A DNA stretch of 64,000 nt from Larix kaempferi (Eukaryota; Streptophyta; Pinopsida; Pinales; Pinaceae). The stretch is taken from assembly GCA_027924585.1 (NCBI GenBank), contig BSBM01000423.1, positions 4,798,001-4,862,000 on the forward strand. The letters run 5' to 3'. This document shows, one piece after another, positions 20,424-32,960 of this stretch. Numbering within the stretch: position 1 is the stretch's first letter; every line of letters starts with the position of its first letter. Made by a program: the position numbers and the translations under genes. The notes under the pieces were generated by a model. The model saw nothing but the letters and a program-made list of their open reading frames with translations. It ran no database searches and was not told where the DNA came from.

Positions 20424-22020
20424 CTAGCTTTGGGGTGGTGCCTCTACTGTAGATGGAGCGGTCATCCTATAGGGTATTTCAGCCTCGGCTGGTGCCTCTA
20501 TTGTAGATGATGTGCCTTTGCTGGTTAATGCTACTGTTGTTGTCTTCTTCTCTTCCTCTGCTATATAGTTGAACCATACACCGGTGTCCTTTATAACAAC
20601 ATTTGATGGCGAAGGGAGCAAGATTTTCTCCGAAGTCACATGCTTGTCGAGCTCTGCCTCGATGTCCTGCATTTCTACTATTGCCTTCTGGGAAATTAAT
20701 GGAGCATCTGAGTGTGTACTGAAGGCAACACAATGCAATGATGGAGATCGTCTATGGTCAACACATAAATTCTTCTCACATACTCCATTTGAACACTCAT
20801 CTCATCTTTTAAATCGGAGAGGTGCTGCTCTTTACTTGGGAATTCCTCAAGAGTCTGGGGAAACATAATCTTGCATTCTTCATGAACTTCTTGAATCTTT
20901 TGATAAAGGTTATTGCACTTTCCCATAGTCACTTGAATCACAGTGATTAATTTGGAACCATAGTTCCTACATAATTCCATGAAGGTTACATCTTCTTTAA
21001 AATCGACGATAGATTTGAGCGGTAGGTGTTTGGAGAAATCCATTTTCCCTTCTCTCCATTCTATTTTCTGTAAAATATCCACTTTTACCCGCGTGTACTT
21101 GTTTCTTAGCCTAACAGCTTCTATGTTGATGCCCTTCATTCTGTCCAGCATTGCTTTCAGCTTGCAAAATTCTTTAGTAAGCAGTTCTTGCTTTTCATGC
21201 ATTTGCTTAAGCACCTCACAAGATTGCTCATGAAAAGGAGCCCTATCCATTGTTATGCTCTTAGCTTGCTCTAGCTGCTCAACCAACAACTGCTTATCTT
21301 CTTCTAATTGGACAACCTTGGATTCAGAGTTGTTCTTTTATGCTTCAAGCACCATCATTTCGACTGTTAGGTGTTCCTTCTCCTCTTCCAGGTGTTGGTA
21401 TTTATCTGACAACTCTTTGTGATTGGATAGAAGGTGATCATATTTCTTTACTATGAGTTCCCTATAGGACTGCTCATTTTCCACGGTGCGTTGCAACCTA
21501 CGAGCCCTTTTCTTGGTTGACTCGAATTCATTTACCATTTTAATTACATTATCTTCGCTCGCTTTTGCTGTGGCTACAGTAGCATATGCCATGTCCATAG
21601 GAGCCTTATTTGTGTTCTGCATAATAGTGGTTTCCCGATGGGTGACGATATCTGACTCGAAAGGCCTCTTCAACCTTGTCTCGGATTTCAGGATAATAGA
21701 CTTCTTGTCTCTGTTGTACACAAATCTATTCCATTGGGACACAGTGTGATCTTTTGATGGAGTAAAGGGGATCAGTGGGAGATTTTCTATGGGAACATTA
21801 TCTTCAGTGGGAGGGGTCTACACTGTTTGGGGTGAGCTGACATCCAGGTCCTGTGTATTAGCTTGTGCATCTTCATTTTCCTTATTTTCTTCTTCAGCTT
21901 TACGTCATTTTTCCTCCTCATCAGCCTTTAGTTGGTTTTCTACTACCTCCCTTTCTTCCTGCTCTTTAGCAGCTTGTTGCAATTTTTCCTCTTCTAACTT
22001 TTGATCCTGAAGCCTCTAGG
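20424..22020 (-). pseudogene. C-terminal part of Tat2 ORF2
   Basis: Three frames (21742-21338, 21289-20696, 20738-20424) match the C-terminal half of Tat1 ORF2 in order: the SKWNEFVYDKK-like segment, the second coiled coil, the LEEFPSKEQ-like segment and the DTGVW segment near the end. A stop near 21340 and a frameshift near 20735 break it. The coiled-coil part upstream continues at 26406 beyond inserted copy B. Confidence 0.85.
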
Positions 22021-22406
22021 TGTGATGAACCTGCAATAATTAATTAATGAAATACACGAGATAGCAGAAATAATAGAACTCAGAATACCTTTTATATTGA
22101 TCACAGGCCACTTCGAGGGGGAAACCTCCTTTGAGCAAGCTCAATACAAATAACTTCACAGTACCTTCATTGGCCTCAACACACACTTATATACTAAGTC
22201 TATGCCCAATACTATGGGTCAAAACCATGGGACATATAATACTACGGGATGACTTACAAAGCATATGCGTCCAATACTATGGGTCAATACTATGGGTTAA
22301 TATTAACTATGGATCAACAAATACTACGGGATGACTTACAAAGCATATGCGTCCAACAACAATATACTATCAAAGTAAAGAGAAGGGTTGACAAGGGTTC
22401 CTAACA
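22021..22406 (-). repeat. 3' LTR of copy B (386 bp)
   Basis: TGTGATGAACC...GGTTCCTAACA, the same length as its partner at 26015. It contains two copies, about 80 bp apart, of a segment with ACTACGGGATGACTTACAAA. Confidence 0.9.
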
Positions 22407-22419
22407 TCCCCTCTCCCTT
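22407..22419 (-). other. Polypurine tract of copy B
   Basis: AAGGGAGAGGGGA on the - strand, directly upstream of the 3' LTR. The same tract is present in copy C at 34507-34520. Confidence 0.85.
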
Positions 22420-24946
22420 AGAAAAAGCTTTGTCCTCAAAGCATTAGTTGTGGAAATTGATGCAGAATCTGAAGGAGTGGTTCCCCTGTAGCATCCTCGG
22501 GCTGCATTCCTGGCCACTAATTCCTTTGGAGTTTCAAGGACAATTTCTTGGAAGGATATAAACGAAGCAGAACCATATCAACTATGTGCAAAGTGCGCTT
22601 AGAATGGTGCTGAGCGGCGAGTTGTTGCAGTCGAATTTTGGCCATGTGAAGATTGTCCTGCAGAATGAGAAAAATCTGATCGTGGTTTCAAAGAACTGAT
22701 TCAATTTCTTGAACTGTGGAGCTGCTGAGGGTGTATGGAAGAAGAACTGGCGGTGTTTGTACATAGACTGCTTCTTATTGTGTCCTTGTAGATGTGGTAT
22801 TGTACCACCAGAGAACTTCTAGGAAATCCATAGAAATAGTTGGCCAAATCTGTGTAGAGATGGGTAAGGGTTCGAGCAGTCCCAAAAGGAGTGTTGTTTC
22901 ACCCTTGTTGACCTGGAAAGTATCACAGTCAGCCACCATCCGTTGAATTTTCATTTTCAGTCCCTACCAAAAGAAGTTACCTTGTTCCCTATCATACATT
23001 TTGAGGAACCCAGAGTGCCCTGCTGATGAAGAAACATGGAGCTCATAGAAGAGAGAGCCTTGTTGAACAGATTGCAACCAATTTGGAACAAGCAGAGAAA
23101 TAGCTGTAAGAGAAACTAGGTCATCAAATGTGTGAGAAGGAGCAGCTGCCACCATATTGTCCTTACCCTTCTTGTAAGTGATCGCATAGGCAGAACCCAT
23201 GAGTTGGATAACCCATTTCAGGTGTGCTGGCGAGGATACCCATTGTTCCAGGAAATTTTCTAGACTCTCGATATCAGTCTTGAGCCATAAATAATTCCCT
23301 AATAGGTATGGCTGCCACTTCTGTACTAGATACAAAATAGCCATCATTTCCTGCTGAGATGTAGATGCGGCTAAATTCTTACTGGAAAGGTCTCTTGAAG
23401 GTAGAAAGCTCACGAGTTGCGAAAAGACACATGCATATCTATCCAAGGAATTAGTGGAGACCGTTGATGGGTGCATCTGAATGAAATGGAGTTGAGCGAT
23501 GACACCATGTGAATTCTTCTTGAGGATATTTTCTAGGCGATGTGAACTGATGAGGCAGAGAGACCCTTGTTGTAAGCCGTTAAATTTGTGTTGTTTCCCA
23601 TTGACTGAAAACTGCATCCAAAGTTCAGCAAAATCCCATAATATGGGGCCAAGTGTGTGTAACCATTGAATGCCCAAAACCACATCACATCCTCCCTACA
23701 AGGCAAACATGCCAAAGCACAGGTTATAATATTCTAGAAAGATACGCACATTGTGACACTTCCCCTTGCAAGGTAAGGTGACCCCATTGGAAAACATGAC
23801 TTCAAAGTTGGAGCAAGGATGGACAAAACAATCAGCCTGTTTGGTGATATAAAGGTCAATGAAGTTATGAGTGCTACCGGAATCAATGAGTATTGTAAGA
23901 GAAAGCTTCTTGAAGTAACCCCTGACCTACATTGTTTGGGGGGTGGTGACACCGGATAAAGCATGGAGAGATATCTCTGGGTGGTCTTCCTGAGATGGGA
24001 AGTCAATAGGCGGCTCCTAAATGTCGACCTGATCATCCGGTGTATCTGGAGCTTCTTCACCAACTTCAGAGGCGGGCGGAGAATCCACATCCAAGAGATA
24101 GAGCTTTTGTTGAACACATCTATGTACCCGAGTGAATTTTTCATCACAATTATAACAAAGCCCTTTTTCTCTGTGTGCCTGCATCTCTATTTCGGAGAAA
24201 TGCTTGATAGGAGTTGGTCGAGGAGCTGGCGGGATGGGAGGTCGTTGAGAACCCATATTTCGGAAGGGAACAAAAGTGGGTTTAGAGTGTTGTTGGTTGG
24301 TAATCTTGTCTTTTTCCAATTTAGCCAACCCTAGGGCTTCCATCATTGTGTTGGGACAGAACATTTTGACCTCTCGACGGATTTCATCCTTAAGACCACT
24401 AATAAAACAACTCCTGTAGAAGTCATCGGACAATCCTTCTATGTGGTTGGCTAGTTTCTCAAATTATGTCTGATACTCTCTCACAGTGCCAATTTGACAA
24501 AGTTTAGTGAGTGCTCTAGTGAAGTCATCAAAAGAATTAGGACCAAATCGTTGCAAAATGAGTTGGCAAAAATCTGTCCATTTTGGCTCGTCATGAGCCT
24601 TGATGTACCAACGGTACCATTGAAGGGCTTCCTATTCCAAATGAAAGGATGTAAGTGGAACTTTTTGGACATCAAAAGTGTTATGCAGACTGAAATACTA
24701 TTCTGCACTATAGATCCATCCAGGTGGATCAATGCCATTGAAGCGAGGAAAATCAAGCTTCGAACCACGGAAATTGTTGGAAGAAGAGAACCGAGTGGTT
24801 GCAGAAGCTTCTTGTTGTCGGTGATTGTTCATCACTGAATGCTAAAGATGGAGGATAAGAAATTTTTCATCCAGATATTGGAGTTTGGTTTGGATGGCTA
24901 CAAATGCTTCCTCCATGTTTTTTGCTCCTACACGGGTGACAACCAT
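22420..24946 (-). pseudogene. Gag-pol remnant of copy B, lacking RT and integrase core
   Basis: From ATG 24946 the order is gag core, CCHC knuckle (CYNCDEKFTRVHRC), protease (IDSGSTHNFI), protease/RT linker, then a jump near 23390 straight to the RNase H middle (KNLAAST...) with no RT. Next come RNase H, part of the integrase finger (CDTFQ, second Cys lost), SMDFLE, a second jump near 22812 to WWYNT beyond the integrase core, and a chromodomain-like end (MQPEDAT...FPQL). Stops and frameshifts are scattered throughout. Both jumps occur at the same places in copy C. Confidence 0.85.
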
Positions 24947-26000
24947 AACCAGGAGTTTTTTTTTTGGGGGGGGAGGGGGAATGGATAGAAAAACACAAAC
25001 AGAAGCTTATTTAGTAAAGGGAAATTTGGATTTGAAAAAAACTCGGATGGGTAATTGGGGTTTGACTAGGTTTTGGACACTTTCTGATGGATAGGGAAGC
25101 AGAAAATGAGGATTTTAGAAGCGGGGTGAAAGAATGGGAAAATTTGTCAAAGAGGAACAAAGAAGCAGAAATAGGGAATGGACACAGTGGAAAAATTTGA
25201 GGGCGATTGGGGGAAAATCAAAGGAGTAATGGCAAACCCTAAAAATAGACAAATGTGAGATTTCTGGCTTTGGGAAGTGGAATTTGGGATAGGTTCCTCA
25301 GGAATGAAAGATGTAGAATGGGATTATAGGGGTGTCAGAGAAGTTTCAAGGGAAATGGAGTTAAAACAAGGGAGATATGGTGGATCTGCAACGGCGCGGA
25401 AGGGATCGGAAACAGATAGATCTGCAACGGAACGGAAGGGATTGACAATAAATGGATATGAAACGACGCCAAATGGATAAAAAACGAGTGGATCTGAATC
25501 GGCTAGATCTGGAATGGCTTTAAGAATAGATCTGAAACGGCTGGATCTGGAACAGCTTGGAATGGATCTAAAATGGAGCGGATGTGATGATCAACAGTTC
25601 AGCTGAAAATAGATATGGACCCCAAGTATGTGCGGGTTCCTATTGGTTCAGGGGATTCACTCGGCCACCAATGCTATCTGACAGCTTGCATATTGGGCAG
25701 TACCCATCACTCCACGGCTCAAGTAAAACTGATAACCGCTTTGCCACAAACAACAGCTCTCGGTTTACCTCATGGGTGGGAACTAGTCAATCAGGTAGGG
25801 GTTGTTGCCCTTTTTGCTGGCAAGTCCTCTCAATGGGCCAACTACTTCGGGGTTCCTGTGGTACTCCTCACAATGAGTTTTAGGGATTATGCCCAAGTAC
25901 TTCCCACAATTAAGCAGATAGGGATTATTCACAGATCCAAAGCTGTGACAGATGCGAAAAAAAAATTGGCAGAAATTTCACCCAGCGAGCCCAAGAAAGT

Positions 26001-26012
26001 GCTCTGATACCA
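26001..26012 (-). other. Primer-binding site of copy B
   Basis: TGGTATCAGAGC on the - strand, two bases from the 5' LTR; complementary to initiator Met tRNA. Confidence 0.9.
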
Positions 26013-26014
26013 GA

Positions 26015-26400
26015 TGTGATGAACCTGCAATAATTAATTAATGAAACACACAAGATAGCAGAAATAACAGAACTCAGAATCACTTTTATATTGATCGCAG
26101 GCCACTTCGAGGGGGCAACCTCCTTTGAGCAAGCTCAATACAAATAACTTCATGGTACCTTCATTGGCCTCAACACACACTTATATACTAAGTCTATTCC
26201 CAATACTATGGGTCAAAACCATGGGACATATAATACTACGGGACAACTTACAAAGCATATGCATCCAATACTATGGGTCAATACTATGGGCTAATATTAA
26301 CTATGGATCAACAAATACTACGGGACGACTTACAAAGCATATGCGTCCAACAACAATATACTAACAAAGTAAAGAGAAGGGTTGACACGGGTTCCTAACA
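26015..26400 (-). repeat. 5' LTR of copy B (386 bp)
   Basis: Partner of 22021-22406, with the same TG...CA ends. Confidence 0.9.
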
Positions 26401-26405
26401 CTGGG

Positions 26406-26705
26406 CTTCTTCCTTTTGCAGTCTAAGAGTCTCTTCCTGCTGAAGCTTGAGAGTTTCTTCTTGCTGAAGCTTAAGAGCTTGTTCCTGCTCTCTTCATAGC
26501 TTGTCGGCAGCTTCTTTCTGGGTTCTATCTGCCTCCTCCTTAAGTCTTTGTTCTTCATTGGCTAGAGCTTCCACTACTTCCTTTTCTTTTTGCAACTTGG
26601 CTCCTTGGGGATTTAGGATAGCAGTGGAGCAGAGCTGGAACTAGCTTCATCTTTATGACAGCAGATTTGCAACTCATCCATGTTGCTAATTCGCCTGTAG
26701 ACTTC
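26406..26705 (-). pseudogene. Coiled-coil part of Tat2 ORF2, fused to RT remnant
   Basis: On the - strand from about 26700 the text reads NMDELQIC...ASSSSA and then a Glu/Lys/Gln-rich helix. This matches Tat1 ORF2 residues about 450-520. Stops interrupt it. Its upstream side joins the RT N-terminal region with no spacer, marking an internal deletion in Tat2. Confidence 0.75.
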
Positions 26706-29700
26706 AGGTTTCGGAAGTCAACACATAATCTTATTTCTCCTGATTTCTTTCTTACGGGAACTAGGTTAGCAACCCATTCAAAATGTCGAACTTTAAAAAT
26801 AATCTTAGCGTCTAATAATTTCTTTAATTCCTTTTGAATCAAAGGCTCAAGCGTAGGATGCATTCTCCTCAACTATTGTTGAAATGGCTTAGTGCCTACC
26901 TCCATTGGTATGACATGCTGAATAATGCGGGTGTCATATGTTTTTAAATATTCATAAGTCCACGCAAATACATCTTTATATTGCCGGAAAATCTTAATAA
27001 ACTTATCCCTTTCACCTGGTGAACAACATTTACCAAGATTAACATATTTCGGTTCAGCCTCGGTGCCCAGATTCACCAATTCATGCTACATGGAAGAGCT
27101 GTGAGTCTTGGCATTCGCTGGCTTCTTAAATTTGTTATGTAAATCGAAATGGCTTTCAAGTGATCTCACTCCTTTGGGCATGAAATTTCCTGGCACCGTA
27201 TCCTTACCTCGCAAATCAAAATCATGTTTTTCTTCATCTGTGACAGCCTCTTGGAACATGTTTTCATTTGTTAGAAAATCAATGATCTAATCATCATCAT
27301 CGAAGACTCTGAGAATTGTAATATTGTCTGGAACTGAAGGCCTGAAACCAATTCAATTGAACATTTATTGTTAGTAGGTACCAATCTAGAAGCGGAAGTT
27401 GCTAATAAATCAGCTGTAGCATTTTGCAACCTAGGAATAGATTTTATATTAAAAGCATCAAAATGAGCAATTAAACTCCATACCTCAGCCTGGTAACCTT
27501 TCAGATGTGGTGAAAGACAATCAATGGTATCTCTTACCTGTCTAACGACTATTTCCGAGTCACCAAAGACTTTTAGGTATTTGACATTCAAACTGATGGC
27601 CTTTTTTAACCCGTGAACCAAAGCTTCATATTTAGCAGTATTATTGGTATAATTGAACTCTAATCTACAAGACAAGAAGTGCTTGTTCCTGTCATGATCC
27701 ATTAGAACACAACCAGCTCCAGATCCTTCTTGACTTTTGGAACCGTCAAAGTACAAAAACCAAAAAACAATCTTTGATCTAACGATGGTAGTATCTGAAC
27801 CATCTAAGTCAGTAACTAAGTTAACTATGTTACAATCAATATCGTCAGCCCGAGAAAATTGAAGGAGATCAGACTATTTGTTTGATTCATTGTTGATATC
27901 TTCTGATTGATAATTTCCCAGCTCAATTTCTAAGAAACAATTCCCTAGGACGAATGACGAGAAAGCTAGAGCTTCATTCTTCTCCTCTAGTTGGGTTATG
28001 TTGTGTTTCATGTGCGGTTCTCTCAGCACTTTAATTTGGTTTCCTATTATGATAAGGCAGCCATAAGTGGGACCAATCTATGGCGAAATACCCATTTAGC
28101 TTGGTTGACCAATCTATACTTAGGATCAAACCATAAGCTTCATAGATATCAACTACCATTATATCAATGACCTAACAAACCCTAGAATATGCAGACAACC
28201 TAATAAGCACATCTTTCATTTCCCCAATTACTTTAATAGCACTTCTGTCCAGTTGAATAATATGGGCTGGGGATGGAATTGTCTGCCTGTTTATCCTTTT
28301 GCAAATAGACAGTGGCATGACATTCGAGGAAGCTCCAGAATCTACTAAACAATTATGCACATTGTGATTAAAAATCTCAAAAGTTAACAGAAAAGGGAGT
28401 GTTTGGGATTTAGATTTTTCGCCAATGCTAGCTTCATTTATTTCGGGATCCTCTTGAGTGTCTGCTAACAGAGTGCTAGATTGGGGTTCGAGAGCCTGCA
28501 ACAACTTCTTTCGTTGTTGAGGAAAACTACACATGTCAAATATAGACACATTAGCTTTTACTTTCTTTATGTCTTCGATGATTTCATATCCCATGTCAGA
28601 TTCTTTCACAGCTTTCGATTGGTTATCTACCTTGCTCGTGGGAGCTTTTGGTTACTGAGTTGTTGTCTCAACGTTTGGTTGTTTGGTAGCTGTTCGGTTT
28701 GATTTGGGCTGTGGTGGAATAACCGTAATGTGTCTTTTAGGCAATTCCTTAGAGATTTTAGATTTGGGCGTAGTTGAACTTGGAATCGGATCAACGATGG
28801 GACCCTTACTACGAGTATTGATGTTTACAGCTGAGATTTGGCTTTCTTATGGGTCATCTTCAGTCAATTCAGTTAAAGGGACCCAATCCCACAGAACCAT
28901 AGTGGTATCTGGAGCGGGTTCCTCTGATTCGAGAATCTGTTCTTCTGGGGAATTATCTTGATCTGGAATTTGTGAGTCTAACATTTGGTTCATAACCAAG
29001 CTCATAGAATTTATCCATTGTGGATAGCTTTTCTCAGAGTGTGGTTCTTGATGAGAGGTACATAAATGTTCCATCCCTACTTCATTCAAATTTAAAACAG
29101 GAGAGTTATTTGTAGACGGGTGAGGCTGATTGCTCTCTTCCCCTTTCTTCAAGAATGGTTTAAAAGGCTTCCTAGATGTACTGGTTCCCTTATCCTTTTC
29201 AAGATCTACAATTTTGTTTGACAATTTTTGCATCATTTTGACTACATTCTCCATGTTCGTTGACGATTCTTCTTTATTTCTAGTTAGCAACAGGGTTTTC
29301 TTAGTATTGGCTGGTTTAGATTCCGCATCAAGAGCGTGCTTAGCAATATTGTCTACCTCTTCCTCCACCTTCCTAGCTTCTTCAAATTTTTCTATTAAGG
29401 TAGTTTTCTTAGTTCTTTTGACAAACATTGCTATGGGGGGATCGAGCGCGGTGGTATAATATTCTACTAAATATTCTTCTGTGGGCTTAGCGGCTTCGCT
29501 AAAATTATTTAACAATGTAGTGAATCTTTGGTTAAACACTTGAACCTTTTCTTTCTTTTCCATTCTCATGGACAACAACTCTTTCATGAGTGTGGCTACC
29601 ATTTTTTGATTTCCATATTTCTTTAAAAAAACAATCTTCAAACTCTTCACAATTTGATATTGAGCTGGCCTGTAAACTAAAGTACCAGGAAGAAACTTTA

Positions 29701-30365
29701 GGTTCAAAAGTATACGGAAAGAGCCTACAGACTACATCTTCATGCTGCGCATTTAAAAGGTTCATAGCTAAATAAAATCTCTTTAGGTGATCTTTAGCAA
29801 AGATACCTTTTCCAGGATCATATTTAGGCAAAACCTTCTCAGGATTCTTAGGCAGATTGTGAAAAGGCCCATCCAAATTTAATGCTCCTCTTGCTCTCCA
29901 TGTAGGTATAGCCATGTCTCCACGTGGAGAATCAGGTGGAGAATGGTGTGCATTTTTAGGCGGAGAATTCTTTGGAGTGTAAGGTTCTTCTAGATCTAGA
30001 GGATTTTCAAGTTCAATTTCTCTAAGAGGTTCTGTGATTTCTTCCAAAGATAAACCTACTAATTCTTTGAAATTCTAAACAAGAATGGAATCACGTGTGT
30101 ACTACCTTTCCCTTCTAGGAGCTCTTCTTCTAGGGAGAAAGGAAATCGTATTTAAACCCCCAAGCTGTTTAACGTAAGCACAGGTATGTATTCTCAGGTT
30201 TGCTATTTCAGCAAAAGGTATAGCATATAGTGTTTCTTGATTTTCAAATTCAAAGTTGGGATTATCTTGATTTGTCACTTCCAGATATAAATTGTCTGGG
30301 ATTGTTGTTTTAAGCGGGTTTCCAGCTGGATCTCCTCTTAAAGAAGAGTCTCCTATATCAACCAT
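26698..30365 (-). pseudogene. Gag-PR-aRH-RT(N) remnant of Tat2
   Basis: The ATG at 30365 (MVDIGDSSLRGDP) supplies the N-terminus hidden for Tat1. Pieces in several frames follow: gag (30365-28847), the CHHC region, protease with DSGAS (28609-28172), the additional RNase H (27756-27271) in which the catalytic Glu of the NNTAEYEAL motif reads Lys, then the DVFAW linker (27079-26873) and RT start (26872 to about 26700). At about 26700, after the CVDFRNL motif, it runs directly into ORF2. About half of RT, all of integrase and the spacer are missing. Confidence 0.88.
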
Positions 30366-30379
30366 GCACTATAGGCCCT

Positions 30380-30399
30380 CCTTCTAGCGCCAAAAACTA
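30380..30399 (-). other. Candidate primer-binding site of Tat2
   Basis: On the - strand, seven bases after the LTR end, the sequence reads TGGCGCTAGAAGGAGGG. The gag ATG follows only about 15 nt later. The TGGCGC start is common for Tat/Athila-type PBS; I cannot name the tRNA. Confidence 0.55.
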
Positions 30400-31084
30400 T
30401 TGATGCCTCGAAGATCGTAGCATCAATCAGCAAGGGATTCTCCCCGGTAATCAAGCCCAATTAGATCGCTCACCGTTTGGTGAGGAGAATCCATCCGGTT
30501 AATGGTTCCAGCTACCGTAAGATTTGAAGATTCTTATCCTTAGCACTGGTTGCAGCCCGATCCACTGTTTATGTATTTTATTTCAAAGATGAAATGCAAG
30601 TGCCCTAAGCTAAATGCAGGTAAATGATCTAAACTAAACTAAGACTGTGCAAACAAATTTAATATATCCTTACAAGGAGCAAACTGTAAAGATGAGTAAT
30701 AAAATGAAAGAAACATCTAAAGATCAGACAGATAGCTATTCAATCATAAAGATGCATCTACAACATAATACAAAAGATATTAAAGATAGCTTTAATTCAG
30801 TTAATACATTCCATTACTAATTTGAGAGAGATATCTTTGCACAGAAAATAGAAGAATCATTCATTACAGATAAGTAATTCACAATAGTAAAGAAATATCT
30901 CATAGCATATGGATGATACGAGAGTGATCCAGTAAACATTCAATACATCTTTCAGGCAAAAATGTAGTCTCCCAGGCTTTCATTAGGAAAAATCGAGTTC
31001 CTTATACATGTAGAGAAGTAATTCACGTACAAGACAGAAAATGTCTTTCTCCTACCAAAAGTCCTTGTACTATTCACTGACTAA

Positions 31085-31093
31085 CTATTTATA
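31085..31093 (-). promoter_or_regulatory. TATAAATAG of Tat2 5' LTR
   Basis: Conserved with 13208-13216; located between the ORF2 remnant and the LTR end. Confidence 0.6.
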
Positions 31094-31277
31094 AGTTTAC
31101 AAAATGCCTTTAGGGCTGCCACATGTCTCCCTCTTTAACTCTTTTAATTTTTTCTTTAAATGCTTTCTACAAAAATGAGGTGACTCATAACTTCCCTTTA
31201 CAAACGGACAATTGTCCCCGTTTACTTCATAATTCAATAATAGGGAAAGAAAAAAAAAATGCATTATGGCTGCCTAG

Positions 31278-31705
31278 CTAGCTTTGGGGTGGTGCCTCTG
31301 CTGTAGATGGAGTGGTCATCCCAGAGGGTATTTCTGCCTTAGTTGGTTCCTCTGCTTTAAATGATGTGCCTTTGCTGGTTACTGCTACTGCTACTGTCTT
31401 CTTCTCTTCCTCTTCTATATAGCTGAACCATACATCGGTGTCCCTTATAACAACATTTTCTGGCGAAGGGAGCAAGATTTTATTCGAAGTCACATGCTTG
31501 TCGAGCTTTGCCTCGATGTCCTGCATTTCTGCTATTGCCTTCTGGCGAATTTCATGGAACATCTAAGCATACGATAGATATATTCCCATTTGACTTCAGG
31601 AGGGACACCTGTGGTGTACTTGGTGTCTTCAAACAAAGTTTCAAATCTTGGTTCCGCGGGCTCAAGCTTAGCTATCCTAGCTTTCTTTCTGCTACCTTTC
31701 ATCAT
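31278..31705 (-). pseudogene. ORF2 remnant in Tat2 5' LTR, large internal deletion
   Basis: Two adjacent ATGs (31705, 31702) open a frame matching the N-terminal ~50 residues of Tat1 ORF2 (KYTTGVPPEVKWEYIYRM). Near 31565 it jumps to the C-terminal segment (KLDKHVTSNKILLP...DTDVW) in another frame. About 900 codons are missing and the fusion is out of frame. Confidence 0.8.
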
Positions 31706-31717
31706 TTTAGCTTGATC

Positions 31718-32144
31718 CTGTCAAGCAACCATGCATGAATAAACATAAGAGTGCAAAATAATGCAGAGTAGAGAGCAAGACGTAGGAAAATTAAAACATA
31801 GGATTAGCACAATGATAGATAATACTGAGAAACGAAGATGAAAATGAAGATTCTGTTCTAGCGTAGCTACACTTCCCCACCCAAGACAAATGATTATGGG
31901 AAAGTTAACTGGGTTTTCTTCTTACCCCAGATTTCCTTAGACAAAACGCGACTGGTGAAACCGCCCAAGGCGTTTGAAACTCATGGGTTCAAGGGATCAG
32001 GGAAAATATCGGAAAAGACCTACGGCTATGATCTTGGGAATGGCCGCAAAAATGCTTTTGAAGAACGTCTATCAGCCATGGAGGAGAATACTATAACCCA
32101 GAGCACTCATCAATAAAAAACAAAACAGTGGTAGAGCCACCTAC
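31718..32144 (-). other. Predicted leader intron of Tat2 ORF2
   Basis: Donor GCCAG^GTAGG (32144) and acceptor GACAG^GATC (31718), with 12 nt from acceptor to ATG, exactly as in Tat1. No ATG is present in the exon between TATA and donor. Confidence 0.6.
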
Positions 32145-32274
32145 CTGGCAAAGATTGTTGGTCCCACAAAGGTTGACTATGCAGTGGGTGAGCTGAGCCG
32201 GAGTAGTCCGATAGCTTCAGAACGGAGTTCTTTGATAAAAAAGGTTCAATAAAACAAACAAAACCCCCCAAAAA

Positions 32275-32296
32275 TTTATATAAGGGTTGGCACATG
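32275..32296 (-). promoter_or_regulatory. Predicted Tat2 ORF2 promoter: CATGTG plus TATATAAA
   Basis: The counterpart of 8711-8731 in Tat1, with the same order and similar spacing. The core is conserved while flanks have diverged. Confidence 0.6.
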
Positions 32297-32429
32297 GGAG
32301 TAATTAATAGGTTGGTGGAGCTATTAAAAACGGTGTTTAAAAATGCGTACGATGGGGTCACCTCGGCATGTTTGGCATTGAATCATAATCGCCGAAATCT
32401 GGAGGAAACAAATAAACTCACCCGATGCT

Positions 32430-32960
32430 ACGGCGAGGGTTTTGGAGTTTATCTGCTGTTGCGGCCGGAATTCGCAAGTTTTACCCAAATTCGAGGGTCT
32501 TGTTGCGACGTTGGATAAGGCGTTCGCCATTGCGGGAGACTTCTACAAGTTTGTCCGCCATTTGCGGGAAACTTTCTGGATTGGTCCAATGATTGCGGGC
32601 TTAGGGACTTCAAAAAGGATCCTCGCCTGTTGCGGCCAAATATTGCGAGTTGCTCCGCCATTGCAGCATAACTTCATGATTTCATCCACCGTTGCGGGAA
32701 AAATTGACAAGTTTATCCGAAGTTTGGCTTTGCGTGTTGGTTGAAAACAAAAAATGATGAAAACCTTCCGTTGTTGCAGCAAGAATTCTTGAGTTGGTCC
32801 ATCGCTGCAGGGGGACTCACCGAGTTCGACCAAAGTTTCAGATGGACTTGGTAAACTTTCCGGGAAGCACAAAGTCAAAAGTCTTTAAAAGGTGCTCGTT
32901 GCGACCAAACTAGATGAGTTCTTCCACCGTTGTGGATGAAAAACCTGATTTTTTACTTAG
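32430..32960 (-). repeat. Diverged ~30-bp repeats upstream of Tat2 ORF2 promoter
   Basis: On the - strand the units resemble CCCGCAATGGCGGACAAACTT at about 30-bp steps. They are shorter in total and different in sequence from the Tat1 array, but occupy the same place relative to the TATA box. Confidence 0.65.

Larger units (their letters stand above)
22021..26400 (-). mobile_element. Chromovirus-type non-autonomous element copy B
   Basis: Two 386-bp LTRs (22021-22406, 26015-26400), a tRNA-Met-type PBS beside the right LTR and a polypurine tract beside the left LTR show a - strand element of 4380 bp. Flanking bases are CTAGG (22016-22020) and CTGGG (26401-26405), a target duplication with one change. 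The insertion splits the Glu-rich coiled-coil segment of Tat2 ORF2. Confidence 0.92.
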
